NCBI GenBank assembly: GCA_003021705.1
Contig: PXRJ01000020.1
Coordinates: forward strand, 1-48,497
Length of the DNA stretch: 48,497 nt
Source of the DNA: Halobacteriales archaeon QS_3_64_16
GTDB taxonomy: Archaea; Halobacteriota; Halobacteria; Halobacteriales; Halococcaceae
Direction: 5' to 3'
The translations under genes and the position numbers were made by a program. Below, piece after piece: positions 1 to 9,183 of the stretch. Each line of letters begins with the position of its first letter. Positions within the stretch are counted from its first letter, which is position 1. The notes below the pieces were generated by a model that did no database searches, had not been told where the DNA came from, and saw only the letters and a program-made list of their open reading frames with translations.

Positions 1-845
1 TCGAAGGAGCGATCCCCCTCGCTTCGAGCGCGACGGCGAGCCAGTTCTGGAGGCCGTGTAGGGTAAAGAGGTACATCGCCCTAATAAGGACTAACAGACG
101 CATCTCAGGGTGGGTGCCCACCCGCTTCAGGTCCGCTGCGATCGATCGGACGGCGGTTCCGGCTTCGTCATCGACCCCGGTCCCGGTCTCGGCGGCGGGA
201 TCGCTCGCCGCGCGTTCTGTATCCGTTCCCCCGGCTCGGCGGTCGGCGTCGCGATCGTCTCGGCGGGAAACCCATCCGACAGCCGCGATCCAGACGAGCG
301 CGAAGGCAAGCACCGCGAGCCCGCTCCAGCGAAAGACCGGCCGCCAGCCCCCCAATAGTGGGCCGAGGATCGCTCGTCCGAGCCCGAAGGCCGCGGCGAT
401 GCCGAGATACGATCCTAAGAGATAGACCGACGAGAGCGTTCCCGACCTGGTGGGTGAAAACCCTTCGGCGACGAGCTTGGGGAGACCGAAGGTAATCGCC
501 GTCCCGCCGAGCCCGACCACGCCGGTGAGCGCGAGCAGCGTCGGGAAGCCGGGGGCGAAGCCACGGGCGAGCTGGGCGACCCCGAAAAACTGAGAGGCCG
601 GCGGCGATCGCCCGCGGCGCGCTGATACGGTCGATTGCGAGCCCGCTGGCGAGCGAGAATGGGATATAGACCAGCGGGATGATCCCCGTGAGCAGGCCGG
701 CCTCCGTACCCGAGAGACCGAAGCGAGTGGTGAGCACCGGGAGAAAGGCCGCCACCGAGAACCAGACGAAGGTCAGACAAGCATAGCCCAGGCTCGCGAG
801 CCCCAGCAGTAGGTAGTCCCCGCGCGAAGCGGTCGTCTCGGCCAT
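1..845 (-). pseudogene. MFS transporter, frameshifted and cut by the window edge
   Basis: Major facilitator superfamily membrane transporter; substrate unknown. The start at 845 gives an N-terminus beginning MAETTASRG, then hydrophobic helices and an MFS-like loop (residues about 60-80, ending AIDRISAPRAIAAG). After residue about 85 the frame is lost at a run of five A (585-589). Removing one base there rejoins the frame (S-V-F-G-V-A-Q-L) and restores further membrane segments and a cytosolic acidic stretch that continues to base 1. The gene runs off the left end, so its C-terminus is not visible. A single lesion in a homopolymer could be a sequencing error rather than a true pseudogene. It is divergent from the decayed gene at 966. 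Confidence 0.75.
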
Positions 846-965
846 CGCCAATCGGGGGGAAGGGTCTGAGGATAACCCCAGCGATCCGCGAGCGGCGATC
901 GGCTGGCGGTCGACCGGCGATCGAAGGGATAACAGGTACTTACCGGCGGCCGAATCAGGGGGCCT

Positions 966-1530
966 ATGATGGACGTGAGCGGGCACGTCGCGATCGCTCT
1001 GTCGTTCGCCGCGCCGGCCTGGTCCCGGCTGGGGACGACGCGCGAGCGTAGCGTTCGTCGGCTTTACCCCCCTGACCGCGCTGCCGACGCCGATCTGTTC
1101 TACGGCGTGTCTTCCCGACGGTCCAGCGCCACGGGGTGACCCACACGATATTTCTCGTGCTACTCGCGAGCGTTCTCGGCGGGGCCCTGGTAGCGAGATT
1201 CTTCACCGGCCGACTCGACGCCCACGCCTGACCCCACAGCGAGTCGATCTCCCGGGAGACGACGGTCGTGTTCGCGGGCAGTGGCTTTCTCCTCGGGGAT
1301 TGGGCCCACGTCCTCGCGGACCTGCTTCCCGCACCCGATATCGACGCACCGCTCGAACCGCTGTGGCCCTTCTACGGGCAGACAACCGTCGTCGACGTCA
1401 TCTACTACGATCCGCCGGTCTGGAATCGGGGACTCCTTGCCATGGCGTGCACTCCGTCCCGGGCTCTACCGTCGGGAGAGATGTCCCATCGAATCGGCCT
1501 ACCGGATCGGCGGCGAGAGCGCGGGCGATC
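966..1530 (+). pseudogene. Decayed DUF457/YdjM-type membrane metal-dependent hydrolase
   Basis: Remnant of a small membrane protein of the YdjM/DUF457 family (LexA-regulated, predicted membrane-bound metal-dependent hydrolase). Fragments in three frames line up in family order: MDVSGHVAIAL at the start, VAFVGFT near 1050, ADADLF near 1083, VQRHGVTHTIFLVLLASVLG from 1121, then GFLLGDWAHVLADLL and PFYGQTTVVDVIYYDPPVWN up to about 1430. The His-Asp-His pattern of the family (GHV, ADAD, HGVTHT, HVLADL) can still be read. The frame changes near 1045, 1080 and 1110 and there is an in-frame TGA at 1229, so this is not one error. The 3' boundary is approximate. Confidence 0.72.
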
Positions 1531-1638
1531 CTGCCGGGCGACACAGACGAAAAACGCCGAACGAACCGAGCATCGGTGGTACTGCGGGCACGATACGAGC
1601 AGCCCGATCGATCCTCGCGCGATAAGGGCGGACGGGAC

Positions 1639-3108
1639 CTACCGCGGCGGATAGGCGTCCTGCCAAGGCCGTTCGCGTTCGAAGGCCGCACTCGCTCGGA
1701 GCACCCGCTCGTCGGCGCGGCGCGGCCCGATAACTTGGAGGCCAGTAGGAAGCCCATCGACGAAGCCGGCGGGAACCGAGGCCGCGGGGTTGCCGGTGAG
1801 ATTGAGCGGCCAGGCGAGATGCCAGCCATGCAGCGGGTGGATCTCTTGCCCACTGATCTCGGTAGGTTCGGTGTCTTTCTCGAAAGGGACGGTCGTGAGC
1901 AGGGGCGTACAGAGCAGATCGTAGCGCTCGAAGACCTGCTGGATCGCGTCGTAGACACTCGTCCGGGCTCGCTCGGCGCGCTTGAAATCGATCGCGTCCA
2001 CCCGCTTTGCTTTCTCGATCCGGGAGACGACTTCCTCGGTGATCTCGAGAGCGGGATCGAGGAGGTCGATGCCCGCGTTTCGCCGCAGGTCGTCGTACAG
2101 GCCCGCATAGCGGACCTGAAGCAGCGTACTCAGCGCCTCGAAGAGGCTCTCCCAGGACTGTTCGAAGACCGACTCTATCCGGGTGACGTCCGCGCCGGCG
2201 GCTTCGAAGGTCCTCGCTCCATCGGCGACAGTGCGCTCGATCCTGTTGTCGTACTGGGCGATGCCGAGGTCGGGGCTATACGCGATATCGAAGCCGGCGA
2301 GGGGCCGGTCGTCGCCTACCGATCGGATCGCCTCGCGATAGGCGTCCGCCGGTCGCTCGGCGAGGCTGTAGGGATCGGCCGGGTGGGGGCCCGCGAGGGC
2401 GTCGAGCGCGAGGGCGGTGTCCCTAACAGTGCGGCTCATCGGCCCGACGTGGCCGTAGGGCTGGATCGGAACGAACGCGTCGTTTCTGGTAGCGGCCGGA
2501 CCGCGGGCGACGCGCCCGAAATCGGCGACAAGCGCGTAGATGCCACACGCACTCGAAGGGATTCGGAGCGAACCGGCGGCGTCGGTGCCGAGTGCCAGCG
2601 GGACCAGCCCATCGGCCAGCGCCGCGGCACTGCCCCCCGAGGAGCCGCCGGCCGTCCGGTCGGTGTTCCAGGGGTTCGACGTCGTGCCGAAAATGGAGTT
2701 AGAGGTCATCGGCTTCCGACCGAACTCGGGAGTGTTGGTCTTCCCGACGATCACCGCTCCTGCGGATTCGAGCCGCGAGACGGCGAGGGAACTTTCTTCG
2801 GGAGTGTGCTCGGTGAAGGCCATCGAGCCGTAGGTCGTTCGCACTCCGGCGACGTCGATCAGGTCCTTGACTCCTATGGGTACTCCGGCGAGCGGCCCGA
2901 CCGCCTCGCCCGCCGCTATGGCGCGATCGATCTCGCGTGCGCTCTCCCGGGCGCGCTCGGGAGCGATCGTACAGAAAGCGTTCGTGACCTCGTCGTGTGC
3001 CTCGATCCGACTTATGGTCGCCTCGATCACCGACAGCGCCGACCGCTCCCCTTCTCGGATCGCCGCGGCGATTTCGGTCGCCGATCGGTACGATCTCTCG
3101 CTTTCCAT
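1639..3108 (-). CDS. Amidase (amidase signature family)
   Basis: Hydrolyses a C-N amide bond; the substrate is not evident. About 489 residues, usual for the family. The amidase signature is clear: a catalytic Lys in GVKDLIDV, the first Ser of the triad in the glycine-serine loop GGSSGGSAAA, and the nucleophile region GTDAAGSLRIP. The start at 3108 (MESERSYRSATEIAAAIREG) puts the family's usual first helix at the N-terminus; an upstream in-frame ATG at 3186 would add 26 arginine-rich residues and looks spurious. It stands apart from any GatB or GatC gene, so a role as the GatA subunit of the tRNA amidotransferase is unlikely. The C-terminus has the LTGNPAASVPAGF segment typical of stand-alone amidases. 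Confidence 0.9.
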   Translation of the reverse strand: MESERSYRSATEIAAAIREGERSALSVIEATISRIEAHDEVTNAFCTIAPERARESAREIDRAIAAGEAVGPLAGVPIGVKDLIDVAGVRTTYGSMAFTEHTPEESSLAVSRLESAGAVIVGKTNTPEFGRKPMTSNSIFGTTSNPWNTDRTAGGSSGGSAAALADGLVPLALGTDAAGSLRIPSSACGIYALVADFGRVARGPAATRNDAFVPIQPYGHVGPMSRTVRDTALALDALAGPHPADPYSLAERPADAYREAIRSVGDDRPLAGFDIAYSPDLGIAQYDNRIERTVADGARTFEAAGADVTRIESVFEQSWESLFEALSTLLQVRYAGLYDDLRRNAGIDLLDPALEITEEVVSRIEKAKRVDAIDFKRAERARTSVYDAIQQVFERYDLLCTPLLTTVPFEKDTEPTEISGQEIHPLHGWHLAWPLNLTGNPAASVPAGFVDGLPTGLQVIGPRRADERVLRASAAFERERPWQDAYPPR

Positions 3109-3246
3109 CCGGAGAAGGTCTCCCCGCGCTCGCATAAGCCTACGGGAGAAGGGTCGCAAGCGATCTCCCCGACAGGCCGGACCCACCGGGGCTTGGGACC
3201 GGGACTGGGACTGGGATCGACCGGCCCGGCGTCGAGGGAGTGTCAG

Positions 3247-3657
3247 TCAAGCGTCGAACGCGTCGACGCCGGCCTGTGCTACAGTCATGTCTTCCTCGAC
3301 GGTACCGCTACTGGCACCGACCGCACCCACTACCGCCCCACTGTCGTCGGTGATCGGGATCCCACCGCCGTAGACGACGAAGCGGCCGCCATCGTCCGAC
3401 TGGATGCCGTGTAAGGGGGCGTCCGGGCGGGCCGCCTCGGCGAGGTCCTCGGTCGTGTCCTCGAGAGCGACGGCGGTGTAGGCTTTCTCTTGGGCGATCG
3501 AGACGCTGCCGAGCAGGCCGTCGTCCATTCGCCGGAAGGCGACGAGGTTCGCGCCGTCGTCGACGACCGCGATACACATCGGGACCTCGATCTCGGAGGC
3601 GCGCTGTTCAGCCGCGTCGAGCAGCTCCTTGGCGACTCCCAACGTGACCTGTGTCAT
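3247..3657 (-). CDS. GlcG/HbpS (DUF336) family protein
   Basis: A 136-residue single-domain protein of the GlcG/HbpS family. Some members bind haem or act as extracellular sensors or carriers, but the role of most archaeal members is unknown. Visible family features are the N-terminal helix with LLDAAEQRASEIEVPM, the strand IAVVDDGANLVAFRRMD, the SVSIAQEKAYTAVAL helix, and the glycine-rich VYGGGIPI motif followed by GAVVGAVGASSGT. No signal peptide is visible, so it should be cytoplasmic. It lies 138 bases upstream of the amidase start on the same strand and may be cotranscribed with it. Confidence 0.85.
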   Translation of the reverse strand: MTQVTLGVAKELLDAAEQRASEIEVPMCIAVVDDGANLVAFRRMDDGLLGSVSIAQEKAYTAVALEDTTEDLAEAARPDAPLHGIQSDDGGRFVVYGGGIPITDDSGAVVGAVGASSGTVEEDMTVAQAGVDAFDA

Positions 3658-3818
3658 GAGTCAGTTCTCCCATCACCGCTCGCCCATATAGTTCTTGGCC
3701 CTCGGTAGCAGTACACGGCCTCGACGACCCCGATCGACGACCCTTGATCGACGATTGCTGACAGAACGGTTCGAACGAGAACAGTGACGGGCAGGAATAC
3801 GGACCTGCAAGTGGAAAG

Positions 3819-3825
3819 CTATTTG
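3819..3825 (+). promoter_or_regulatory. Probable TATA box of the sulfatase gene
   Basis: CTATTTG lies 31-37 bases before the ATG at 3856, the right distance for a transcript with a very short or absent leader. Inferred from position and base composition only. Confidence 0.4.
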
Positions 3826-3855
3826 CTGAGGAACGGCGATCGATTCATAGGACGA

Positions 3856-5367
3856 ATGGATCGCCTTCGAGAGCCACGGTCCGGAGAGAAGGGTAACCTC
3901 GCCGGGACGGTACTGATCACGATCGACTCGCTGCGAGCCGACGCGCTCTCGGGACCCGGAGCGAGCGAACACGCCCCGACGCTCGCCGGACTCCGCGATC
4001 GCGGGACGGCCTTCGAGGCCGCCTTCGCACACGGCAACTGGACGCCGTTTTCCTTTCCCTCGATTATGTCCTCCCGACCCGTCTTCGAGCGCTCGCCCTC
4101 TATTGGCTTGCCCGACTCGCCGACGCTCGCCGAAACCCTCTCGGAAGCGGGAATCACGACCGCGGGCATCAACGCGGCCAATGGCTTTCTGACCGATCAC
4201 TGGGGGTACGATCGGGGCTTTGGCGAGTTCGACGACCTGCTCGGGGAGGAGAATGGGGTCTACAGCAAGTACCTGAGTGCCCATCCTACCGTCCAGGGCT
4301 GGGTGCAACTGGCAGGGACGGCGACTCGGCGGGCGACGAACCGAGCGAAGGGGACGATCGGGTCGGTAGCGGACGGGAGCCTCGGGCCGTGGAGTTCGGA
4401 AACCCCATCGGACGAGCGGACTCGAAACACACGAGCGGCCGCGGCGGGTAACGCGCGTGCAGCGGCCGTGGGGGCTCGTGCACAGTCGTTCGTCGAGCGC
4501 GTCGAGGAACCCTTCTTCCTCTGGATTCACTACATGGACGCCCACACCCCTTATCTCCCCGCACCGCGGCACGTCGCGGCGGTCACGGGCGATCGGGTCG
4601 GGATACTCAGGGCACTGCGCGCCCACGCCCGGACCGGCCTCGGACTCGAAGTCGACGCGGGGACGCTGGGCCGGCTTCGCCAGCTCTACCGCGCGGCGAT
4701 CCGCGGGATCGACACCAGCATACAGGAGGTACTCGACGGGTTGGCGGCCCGCGGCCTGCGCGATCGTACCTCGATCGTCGTCGCGGGCGATCACGGCGAG
4801 GAGTTCCAGGAGCACGGCCACTTGGCACACTACCCCAAGCTCTACGAGGAGCTGATCCACGTCCCGCTGATCGTCGACCATCCGAAGGGACTCTCCCAGC
4901 GGGTCGGCCGGGCGGTGGGTCTCGATACGATCGCGCCGACGGTCTGTGCGGGGATGGGTGTCGATAGCCCGCCCGAATTCGAGGGCCAAAGCCTCGATCG
5001 AGCGATTCAGGCGGGGGAACCGATCGCGGAGCGACCAGTGGTATCGGTCACCGTCCGGGGCGAGAAGGTTACCCAGCAGCCGATCCCGCGGCGTCTCGAC
5101 GAGGGGGAGTTACTCGCAAGCGCACGCACGCGGGAATGGACCTATATCTATCACACCGACTCCGGTCACCGGGAACTCTACCGGCGGTCGGTCGATCCGG
5201 CCGAGCGGGAGAACGTCTACGCGGAAGAGGCGGGCACCGAGACAGTCAGGCGGCTCCACCGGGCGGTGAGCGAACACGCCGATCGCCTCGGCGGCATCGA
5301 GGAAGGGGACGAACGAGGGCCGCCCTCGGGCGTCGCCACCCGACTCAAGGCGCTTGGCTACCGGTAA
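3856..5367 (+). CDS. Sulfatase/alkaline phosphatase superfamily hydrolase
   Basis: A 503-residue hydrolase of the sulfatase family (alkaline phosphatase superfamily). The N-terminal metal site is TVLITIDSLRADAL (Asp24), and the second metal site is GDHGEEFQEHGHLAH near residue 310. At the place of the formylglycine Cys is TPFSFPSIMSSR, with Ser66 in S-x-P-S context and no Arg at the usual fifth position, so conversion to formylglycine by the usual route is doubtful. Family relatives act on sulfate esters, phosphonates or phosphoglycerol groups; the substrate here is unknown. No signal peptide or membrane helix is seen. The ATG at 3856 was chosen because a TATA-like box lies just upstream; an in-frame ATG at 3784 would add 24 poorly conserved residues. 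Confidence 0.87.
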   Translation: MDRLREPRSGEKGNLAGTVLITIDSLRADALSGPGASEHAPTLAGLRDRGTAFEAAFAHGNWTPFSFPSIMSSRPVFERSPSIGLPDSPTLAETLSEAGITTAGINAANGFLTDHWGYDRGFGEFDDLLGEENGVYSKYLSAHPTVQGWVQLAGTATRRATNRAKGTIGSVADGSLGPWSSETPSDERTRNTRAAAAGNARAAAVGARAQSFVERVEEPFFLWIHYMDAHTPYLPAPRHVAAVTGDRVGILRALRAHARTGLGLEVDAGTLGRLRQLYRAAIRGIDTSIQEVLDGLAARGLRDRTSIVVAGDHGEEFQEHGHLAHYPKLYEELIHVPLIVDHPKGLSQRVGRAVGLDTIAPTVCAGMGVDSPPEFEGQSLDRAIQAGEPIAERPVVSVTVRGEKVTQQPIPRRLDEGELLASARTREWTYIYHTDSGHRELYRRSVDPAERENVYAEEAGTETVRRLHRAVSEHADRLGGIEEGDERGPPSGVATRLKALGYR

Positions 5368-5486
5368 TCCAGCGATCGTCCCCAGGGGAGTCCGAGTCGA
5401 GTCCTCGTCCTCCCGAAACGGTGGCCGACCGAGTTCTCAGCTGAACGGGCAACAACGGTTTTCGGGTAGGGTGTTCCGAGGGACGT

Positions 5487-5876
5487 ATGAGCAACGGGGT
5501 ACCGGCCGAGGCCGAGGCACTGCTCACGAGCGAACCACTCATAGCCCACTTCGCGACCAGCGTCGAGGACCGCCCACACGTCGCGCCCGTCTGGTATGGC
5601 TACACCGAGAACACGATCGAGGTGCTCACGACGGGGCGCAAGCTGGCGAATATCCGGGCGAACCCGCGGGTCGCGCTGTCGGTCCAGAAGGACCGGGGTG
5701 GACGGGCGCAGTGGGCGGTGACGATACTCGGGCAGGCCACGGTGATCGAGGACGACGAGGAGACCGAAGCGGCCGAAGCACGTATCAACCCGAAGTACGG
5801 CGCCGACCCCTCCGCGTGGCCGGAGAACGTACTTGTTCGGATCGATCCCGGGACCGTGCAGTACTCGACGTACTGA
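5487..5876 (+). CDS. Pyridoxamine 5'-phosphate oxidase-like flavin-binding protein
   Basis: A 129-residue split beta-barrel protein of the PNPOx-like family, which binds FMN, F420 or haem. The core strands are visible as IAHFATSVEDRPHVAPVWYGY, then IEVLTTGRKLANIRANPRVALSVQ and WAVTILGQATVIED. The arrangement (His-Val-Ala-Pro-Val-Trp, then Thr-Gly-Arg-Lys) is that of small archaeal nitroreductase-like or PPOX proteins whose substrate is usually unknown. It is single-domain and cytoplasmic, and follows the sulfatase by 119 bases on the same strand. Confidence 0.85.
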   Translation: MSNGVPAEAEALLTSEPLIAHFATSVEDRPHVAPVWYGYTENTIEVLTTGRKLANIRANPRVALSVQKDRGGRAQWAVTILGQATVIEDDEETEAAEARINPKYGADPSAWPENVLVRIDPGTVQYSTY

Positions 5877-5984
5877 CCGCCGGTCGATACCGAACGGTCG
5901 TCGAGAGAGTCGGAGTGACGATTACCGGTCACCGGTCGTCGATCATCGACGGTGGTATGCTCGCTGGCTGCCGAGGACCGATCG

Positions 5985-6716
5985 ATGCGGCTTGCACGAG
6001 CGCGGACGGCAAACGGCATCGTCGAGGGAACGGTAGCGGACGGCACGCTCCACGCCGAGAGCGGGACCTACGCGCTCGGCGAGGAAGCGACGCTGCTCGC
6101 TCCCTGTGAGCCCTCGGCACTGTACTGTGTCGGACGGAACTACGCTGCGACGATCGAGCAGATGGATTACGAACGGCCGGAGGAGCCGGATTTCTTCCTC
6201 AAGCCGCCGGCGTCGGTCCACCCACCCGGAGCCGAGCTGGCCTATCCCTCCTTCACGAGCGAGCTCACCTACGCCGGGGAGCTGGCGGCCGTGATCGACC
6301 GGAAGTGTCACGCGATCGATCCCGCGGCGGTTCCCGACGTACTGAGAGGCTATACGATCATGAACGACATGGACGCGCTCGATCAACCGGGACGGACGGC
6401 ACGGAAGGCCTGGAACGGTTCCGCACCGCTCGGACCCTGGATCGCAACCGACGTCAACCCGGCAGAGATGGCCATGGAGACGACGATCAACGGCGAGACT
6501 CGCCAGGAAGCCTCGACCGCACAGATGTTGTTCGACCCTATGGAGGTGATCGCCTTTCTCTCCGAGCGCTTTATATTCAGACCCGGCGACGTGATCGCCT
6601 TCGGCAGCCCCGCTAACCCCGGGCTCGTCGAGCCGGGCGACGAGATCGAAATCCGGTACGAAGGGATCGGCACGCTAGAGACGACGATCGGGCCGACGGA
6701 CGCTCGATCGGACTGA
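5985..6716 (+). CDS. Fumarylacetoacetate hydrolase family protein
   Basis: A 243-residue protein of the FAH superfamily, metal-dependent enzymes that act on 2-oxo acids in aromatic degradation or as oxaloacetate decarboxylases/tautomerases. Seen are LYCVGRNYA, DFFLKPPASVHPPG, the metal-binding region YAGELAAVIDRKC, YTIMNDMDALD and the C-terminal FRPGDVIAFGSPANPG. The family's usual acidic metal ligands sit in these segments, although the YAGEL motif differs from the common xxExE form. The start at 5985 (MRLARARTANG) matches the typical haloarchaeal N-terminus; an ATG at 5952 would add 11 residues. No aromatic-pathway genes are nearby, so the substrate cannot be inferred. Confidence 0.88.
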   Translation: MRLARARTANGIVEGTVADGTLHAESGTYALGEEATLLAPCEPSALYCVGRNYAATIEQMDYERPEEPDFFLKPPASVHPPGAELAYPSFTSELTYAGELAAVIDRKCHAIDPAAVPDVLRGYTIMNDMDALDQPGRTARKAWNGSAPLGPWIATDVNPAEMAMETTINGETRQEASTAQMLFDPMEVIAFLSERFIFRPGDVIAFGSPANPGLVEPGDEIEIRYEGIGTLETTIGPTDARSD

Positions 6717-6767
6717 CCGGTCTCGGTCGGGAGCGAGCCGCCGATCCCCGATCGGCCTGGGAAATCC

Positions 6768-7052
6768 TCAGCGGCGCAGGTCCATCTCCTCGGCTCGCTG
6801 GGTGGCCAGTTCGGCGACCTCCTCGGCGCTCAGGTTCGATTGGTCCGCGAGGACCCGGGTCATCATCCCGAGCTGAGTAACCGCCAGTCCCTGGAGGTCC
6901 GCGTCGTCGGCGTTCGCGAAGTAGAACTCGTTCTCGCCGGCTGCGTCGATCAGCCCGACGTACATCGAGCGGATGTCCCGTTCGGTGATCTCCTCGGCGG
7001 CCCGTTCCCTGACGCGGTCGAACTCCTCGTTGGCCGGTTCACTGTCGCTCAT
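6768..7052 (-). CDS. Small conserved haloarchaeal protein, unknown function
   Basis: A 94-residue acidic cytoplasmic protein starting MSDSEPANEEFDRV. It has a predicted strand-strand hairpin (SMYVGLIDAAGENEFYFANAD) followed by two helices rich in Leu, Val, Glu and Ala. The layout resembles small uncharacterised haloarchaeal proteins in which a sensor-like hairpin precedes a helical pair; I do not assign a function. It lies 62 bases downstream of the radical SAM gene on the same strand and is probably cotranscribed with it, which is the only functional hint. Confidence 0.65.
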   Translation of the reverse strand: MSDSEPANEEFDRVRERAAEEITERDIRSMYVGLIDAAGENEFYFANADDADLQGLAVTQLGMMTRVLADQSNLSAEEVAELATQRAEEMDLRR

Positions 7053-7114
7053 CGGTACGGCCGTTCGTGCCCCTGCCTCAAAGAGCGTTTCCGCTCGGCG
7101 GCCACGTTCCCGTC

Positions 7115-9070
7115 TCAGAGCACCGACCAGACCGGCTCCAGATCCTCGATCGACGCCTGGTAGGCCTCGGCGATCGTCTCGCGCTGCTGGACGTCTCCTT
7201 GCCGACGGGAGGTGATGTCGACGCCGAAGATCCCTTCGTTGGACGTTCGGTCGTCCGCCCCATCGGGGTCGATCACGTCGGCGTCCCGTCGAACGCGATT
7301 CGGCGCGTCGGCACGTTCGAGGGCCGTGTACTTCCGATCGCGCCACTGTGAGACCGAGATCGAGTGCTCGCGTTTCACCCGGTCACGGTAGAGCTCCGGC
7401 ACGACGTTGTACGCCGAAAAGGGAACGACCGAGCCGTCGGGCATCGCGTAGTGGACGTCACAGTCCGCGACCCGGTCCAGATCGTAGTTGTAGGGGTCCT
7501 GGAACTGTTTGATACCGAGTGGCAGCACGCGATCGTAGCGCTCGGCCAACCGGTCGAACAGCTCCTCGAAGCCACCCTCGGTCAGTGCCGCGCGGAGCGC
7601 GTCGCCGAACGCACCGCTCGTGGAGGCCGCGGGGCCGAGTAACTCCTCCAGATCGGCGAGCAGGCGCGTCCCGACCCGCGCGCGATCGAGTGCTCCTGAT
7701 TGGCCGCCGTGGTCCTCGACTACCTCCCGGAGTACGTCGAGCAGTCCGCCGACGTCGATAACGTCGGTGATCGGGACGAGTTCCTCGCCGTCGACGAGAA
7801 CGTAGGTGACCAGCCACGAGGAGAAGCTACTCGACAGGCCGTACAGCCCACCCCCGGCCCAGTTCGAGAGGAACTCCGCGAGCGCACGGAAGACCGGAAG
7901 CGGATACCAGGCCTCGGCGGGGATCGCGCCGTCGGTATCGACGGCGATCCGCTCGATAACGTCGGGGATCGTGATCCGCTGTTCGCGTCGCTGGTCCCCG
8001 TCCATCCGGCCGACGAGCGAGACGGGCTGGAAGTTCACCCCACAGACCGTCTCGGCATTGGCCGCCCCGAACCGGACGATATCACCCAGGTTCTCGTCGT
8101 TCCAGCCGCCGACGATCGTCGGCACCAGCATCGCACACATCCTGGCGTCCCGACAGGCGGCGAGCGTGCGGGGAAACTCCCAGTAGTTCTTCGGGTTGTA
8201 CTCGGGACTGGCGCCGTCGAAGCTCGTGTAGATCCCGCGTGCGCCGGCCGCGCCGACCTGCCGTGCGAGATCGGGATCGGCAGCGAACCGAGCGCCGTGG
8301 GTGTTGAGCAGAACCTGATCGGCGTACTCGGCGGCGATCCCGACGATCTCGACGATGTCCTCCCGGACGGTCGGCTCCCCGCCAGTGAGTTGGATGGCAC
8401 CGACGTTCGCCTCGGCGAGATCGGCGGCCATGTCCTCGATTGCGGCTTTCGTCGGCTCGTAGAGGGACTCGCTCGACTCGGCGTAGAAAAAGCAGTAGTG
8501 ACAGGACCGATCACAGCGGTTGGTCACCGTAATGTTACCGATGCCCGCGGTGCCAGTACTAGTACTCGCGGTCGTACAACACCCCTCGCCGGTCCCACAG
8601 GCGCCCTCGGCCGGGGATGCGTCGCGGAAAGCGGGCTCCTTTCCTGTCGTATCCTCGGAAATGGTCCCGAACGCCGGGTGGCGACTCGTCTCGTCGTACG
8701 CCTGAGCCCGGTGGTACAGCTCCGCATCCGTCCAGCAGACCTCGGATTGGACGCCGTGGCTCTCACAGCGTTTCCGGAGGCGGATTTCCCCGCTCGCCTC
8801 GAAGAGGACCATCGGGACGATCATCCGGTCGTGGGCGCGCTCGGCGAGACAGTCCGGACAGAGACTCGCCGACAGGCGAAGGGGATCGGCCTCCGCCGGG
8901 AGGAGAGCAGCGAGGAGGTCGCGCGCGTCGGCCGCGTTCGCGACGAACCGGGCGGCCCCGTCGGCGATCTCGATTTCGGCGTTGACGCCGAAGCCGGCAT
9001 CGAGCGCGTCGGGGACGTCAGCCGGCACGGCAGCCGTCGTCCAGAACTCGGGGGTCGAGGAGTGTGCCAT
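7115..9070 (-). CDS. Radical SAM protein of the MJ0619/Tes-like group
   Basis: A 651-residue radical SAM enzyme. The SAM-cluster motif is C186-x3-C190-x2-C193 (CDRSCHYC), followed by LTGGEPTVRED. Upstream is a second cysteine set, CPDC at 71-74 and KRC-ESHG at 101-106, the N-terminal metal site seen in the MJ0619 (pterin methylation) and tetraether lipid synthase group. An extra cysteine cluster (C158, C164, C165) lies in a low-complexity insert of about 45 residues before the SAM motif. The last 250 residues include GIKQFQDPYNYDLDRVADCDVHY. Family knowledge suggests modification of an unactivated carbon; the substrate here is unknown. It is divergent from a methyltransferase at 9184, with 113 bases between the starts. 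Confidence 0.87.
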   Translation of the reverse strand: MAHSSTPEFWTTAAVPADVPDALDAGFGVNAEIEIADGAARFVANAADARDLLAALLPAEADPLRLSASLCPDCLAERAHDRMIVPMVLFEASGEIRLRKRCESHGVQSEVCWTDAELYHRAQAYDETSRHPAFGTISEDTTGKEPAFRDASPAEGACGTGEGCCTTASTSTGTAGIGNITVTNRCDRSCHYCFFYAESSESLYEPTKAAIEDMAADLAEANVGAIQLTGGEPTVREDIVEIVGIAAEYADQVLLNTHGARFAADPDLARQVGAAGARGIYTSFDGASPEYNPKNYWEFPRTLAACRDARMCAMLVPTIVGGWNDENLGDIVRFGAANAETVCGVNFQPVSLVGRMDGDQRREQRITIPDVIERIAVDTDGAIPAEAWYPLPVFRALAEFLSNWAGGGLYGLSSSFSSWLVTYVLVDGEELVPITDVIDVGGLLDVLREVVEDHGGQSGALDRARVGTRLLADLEELLGPAASTSGAFGDALRAALTEGGFEELFDRLAERYDRVLPLGIKQFQDPYNYDLDRVADCDVHYAMPDGSVVPFSAYNVVPELYRDRVKREHSISVSQWRDRKYTALERADAPNRVRRDADVIDPDGADDRTSNEGIFGVDITSRRQGDVQQRETIAEAYQASIEDLEPVWSVL

Positions 9071-9183
9071 CGTCTACCGTTCACACCGAGCGGATCGAAA
9101 TAAGCGTTCCCGCTAGCCCGCTCGCCGCGCACAACCGTCAAGGCAGTTCGGGCCGGTCGTCCTCGCGTGAGGGCGCGCTGAGG

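Noticed and set aside
1300..3414. Long open frame on the plus strand (704 codons) opposite the amidase and GlcG genes
   Set aside because: Arg/Gly/Pro-rich, unlike haloarchaeal proteins, and fully antisense to two well-supported genes; a high-GC shadow.
7700..9103. Plus-strand frame of 467 codons
   Set aside because: Antisense to the radical SAM gene, with no family resemblance.
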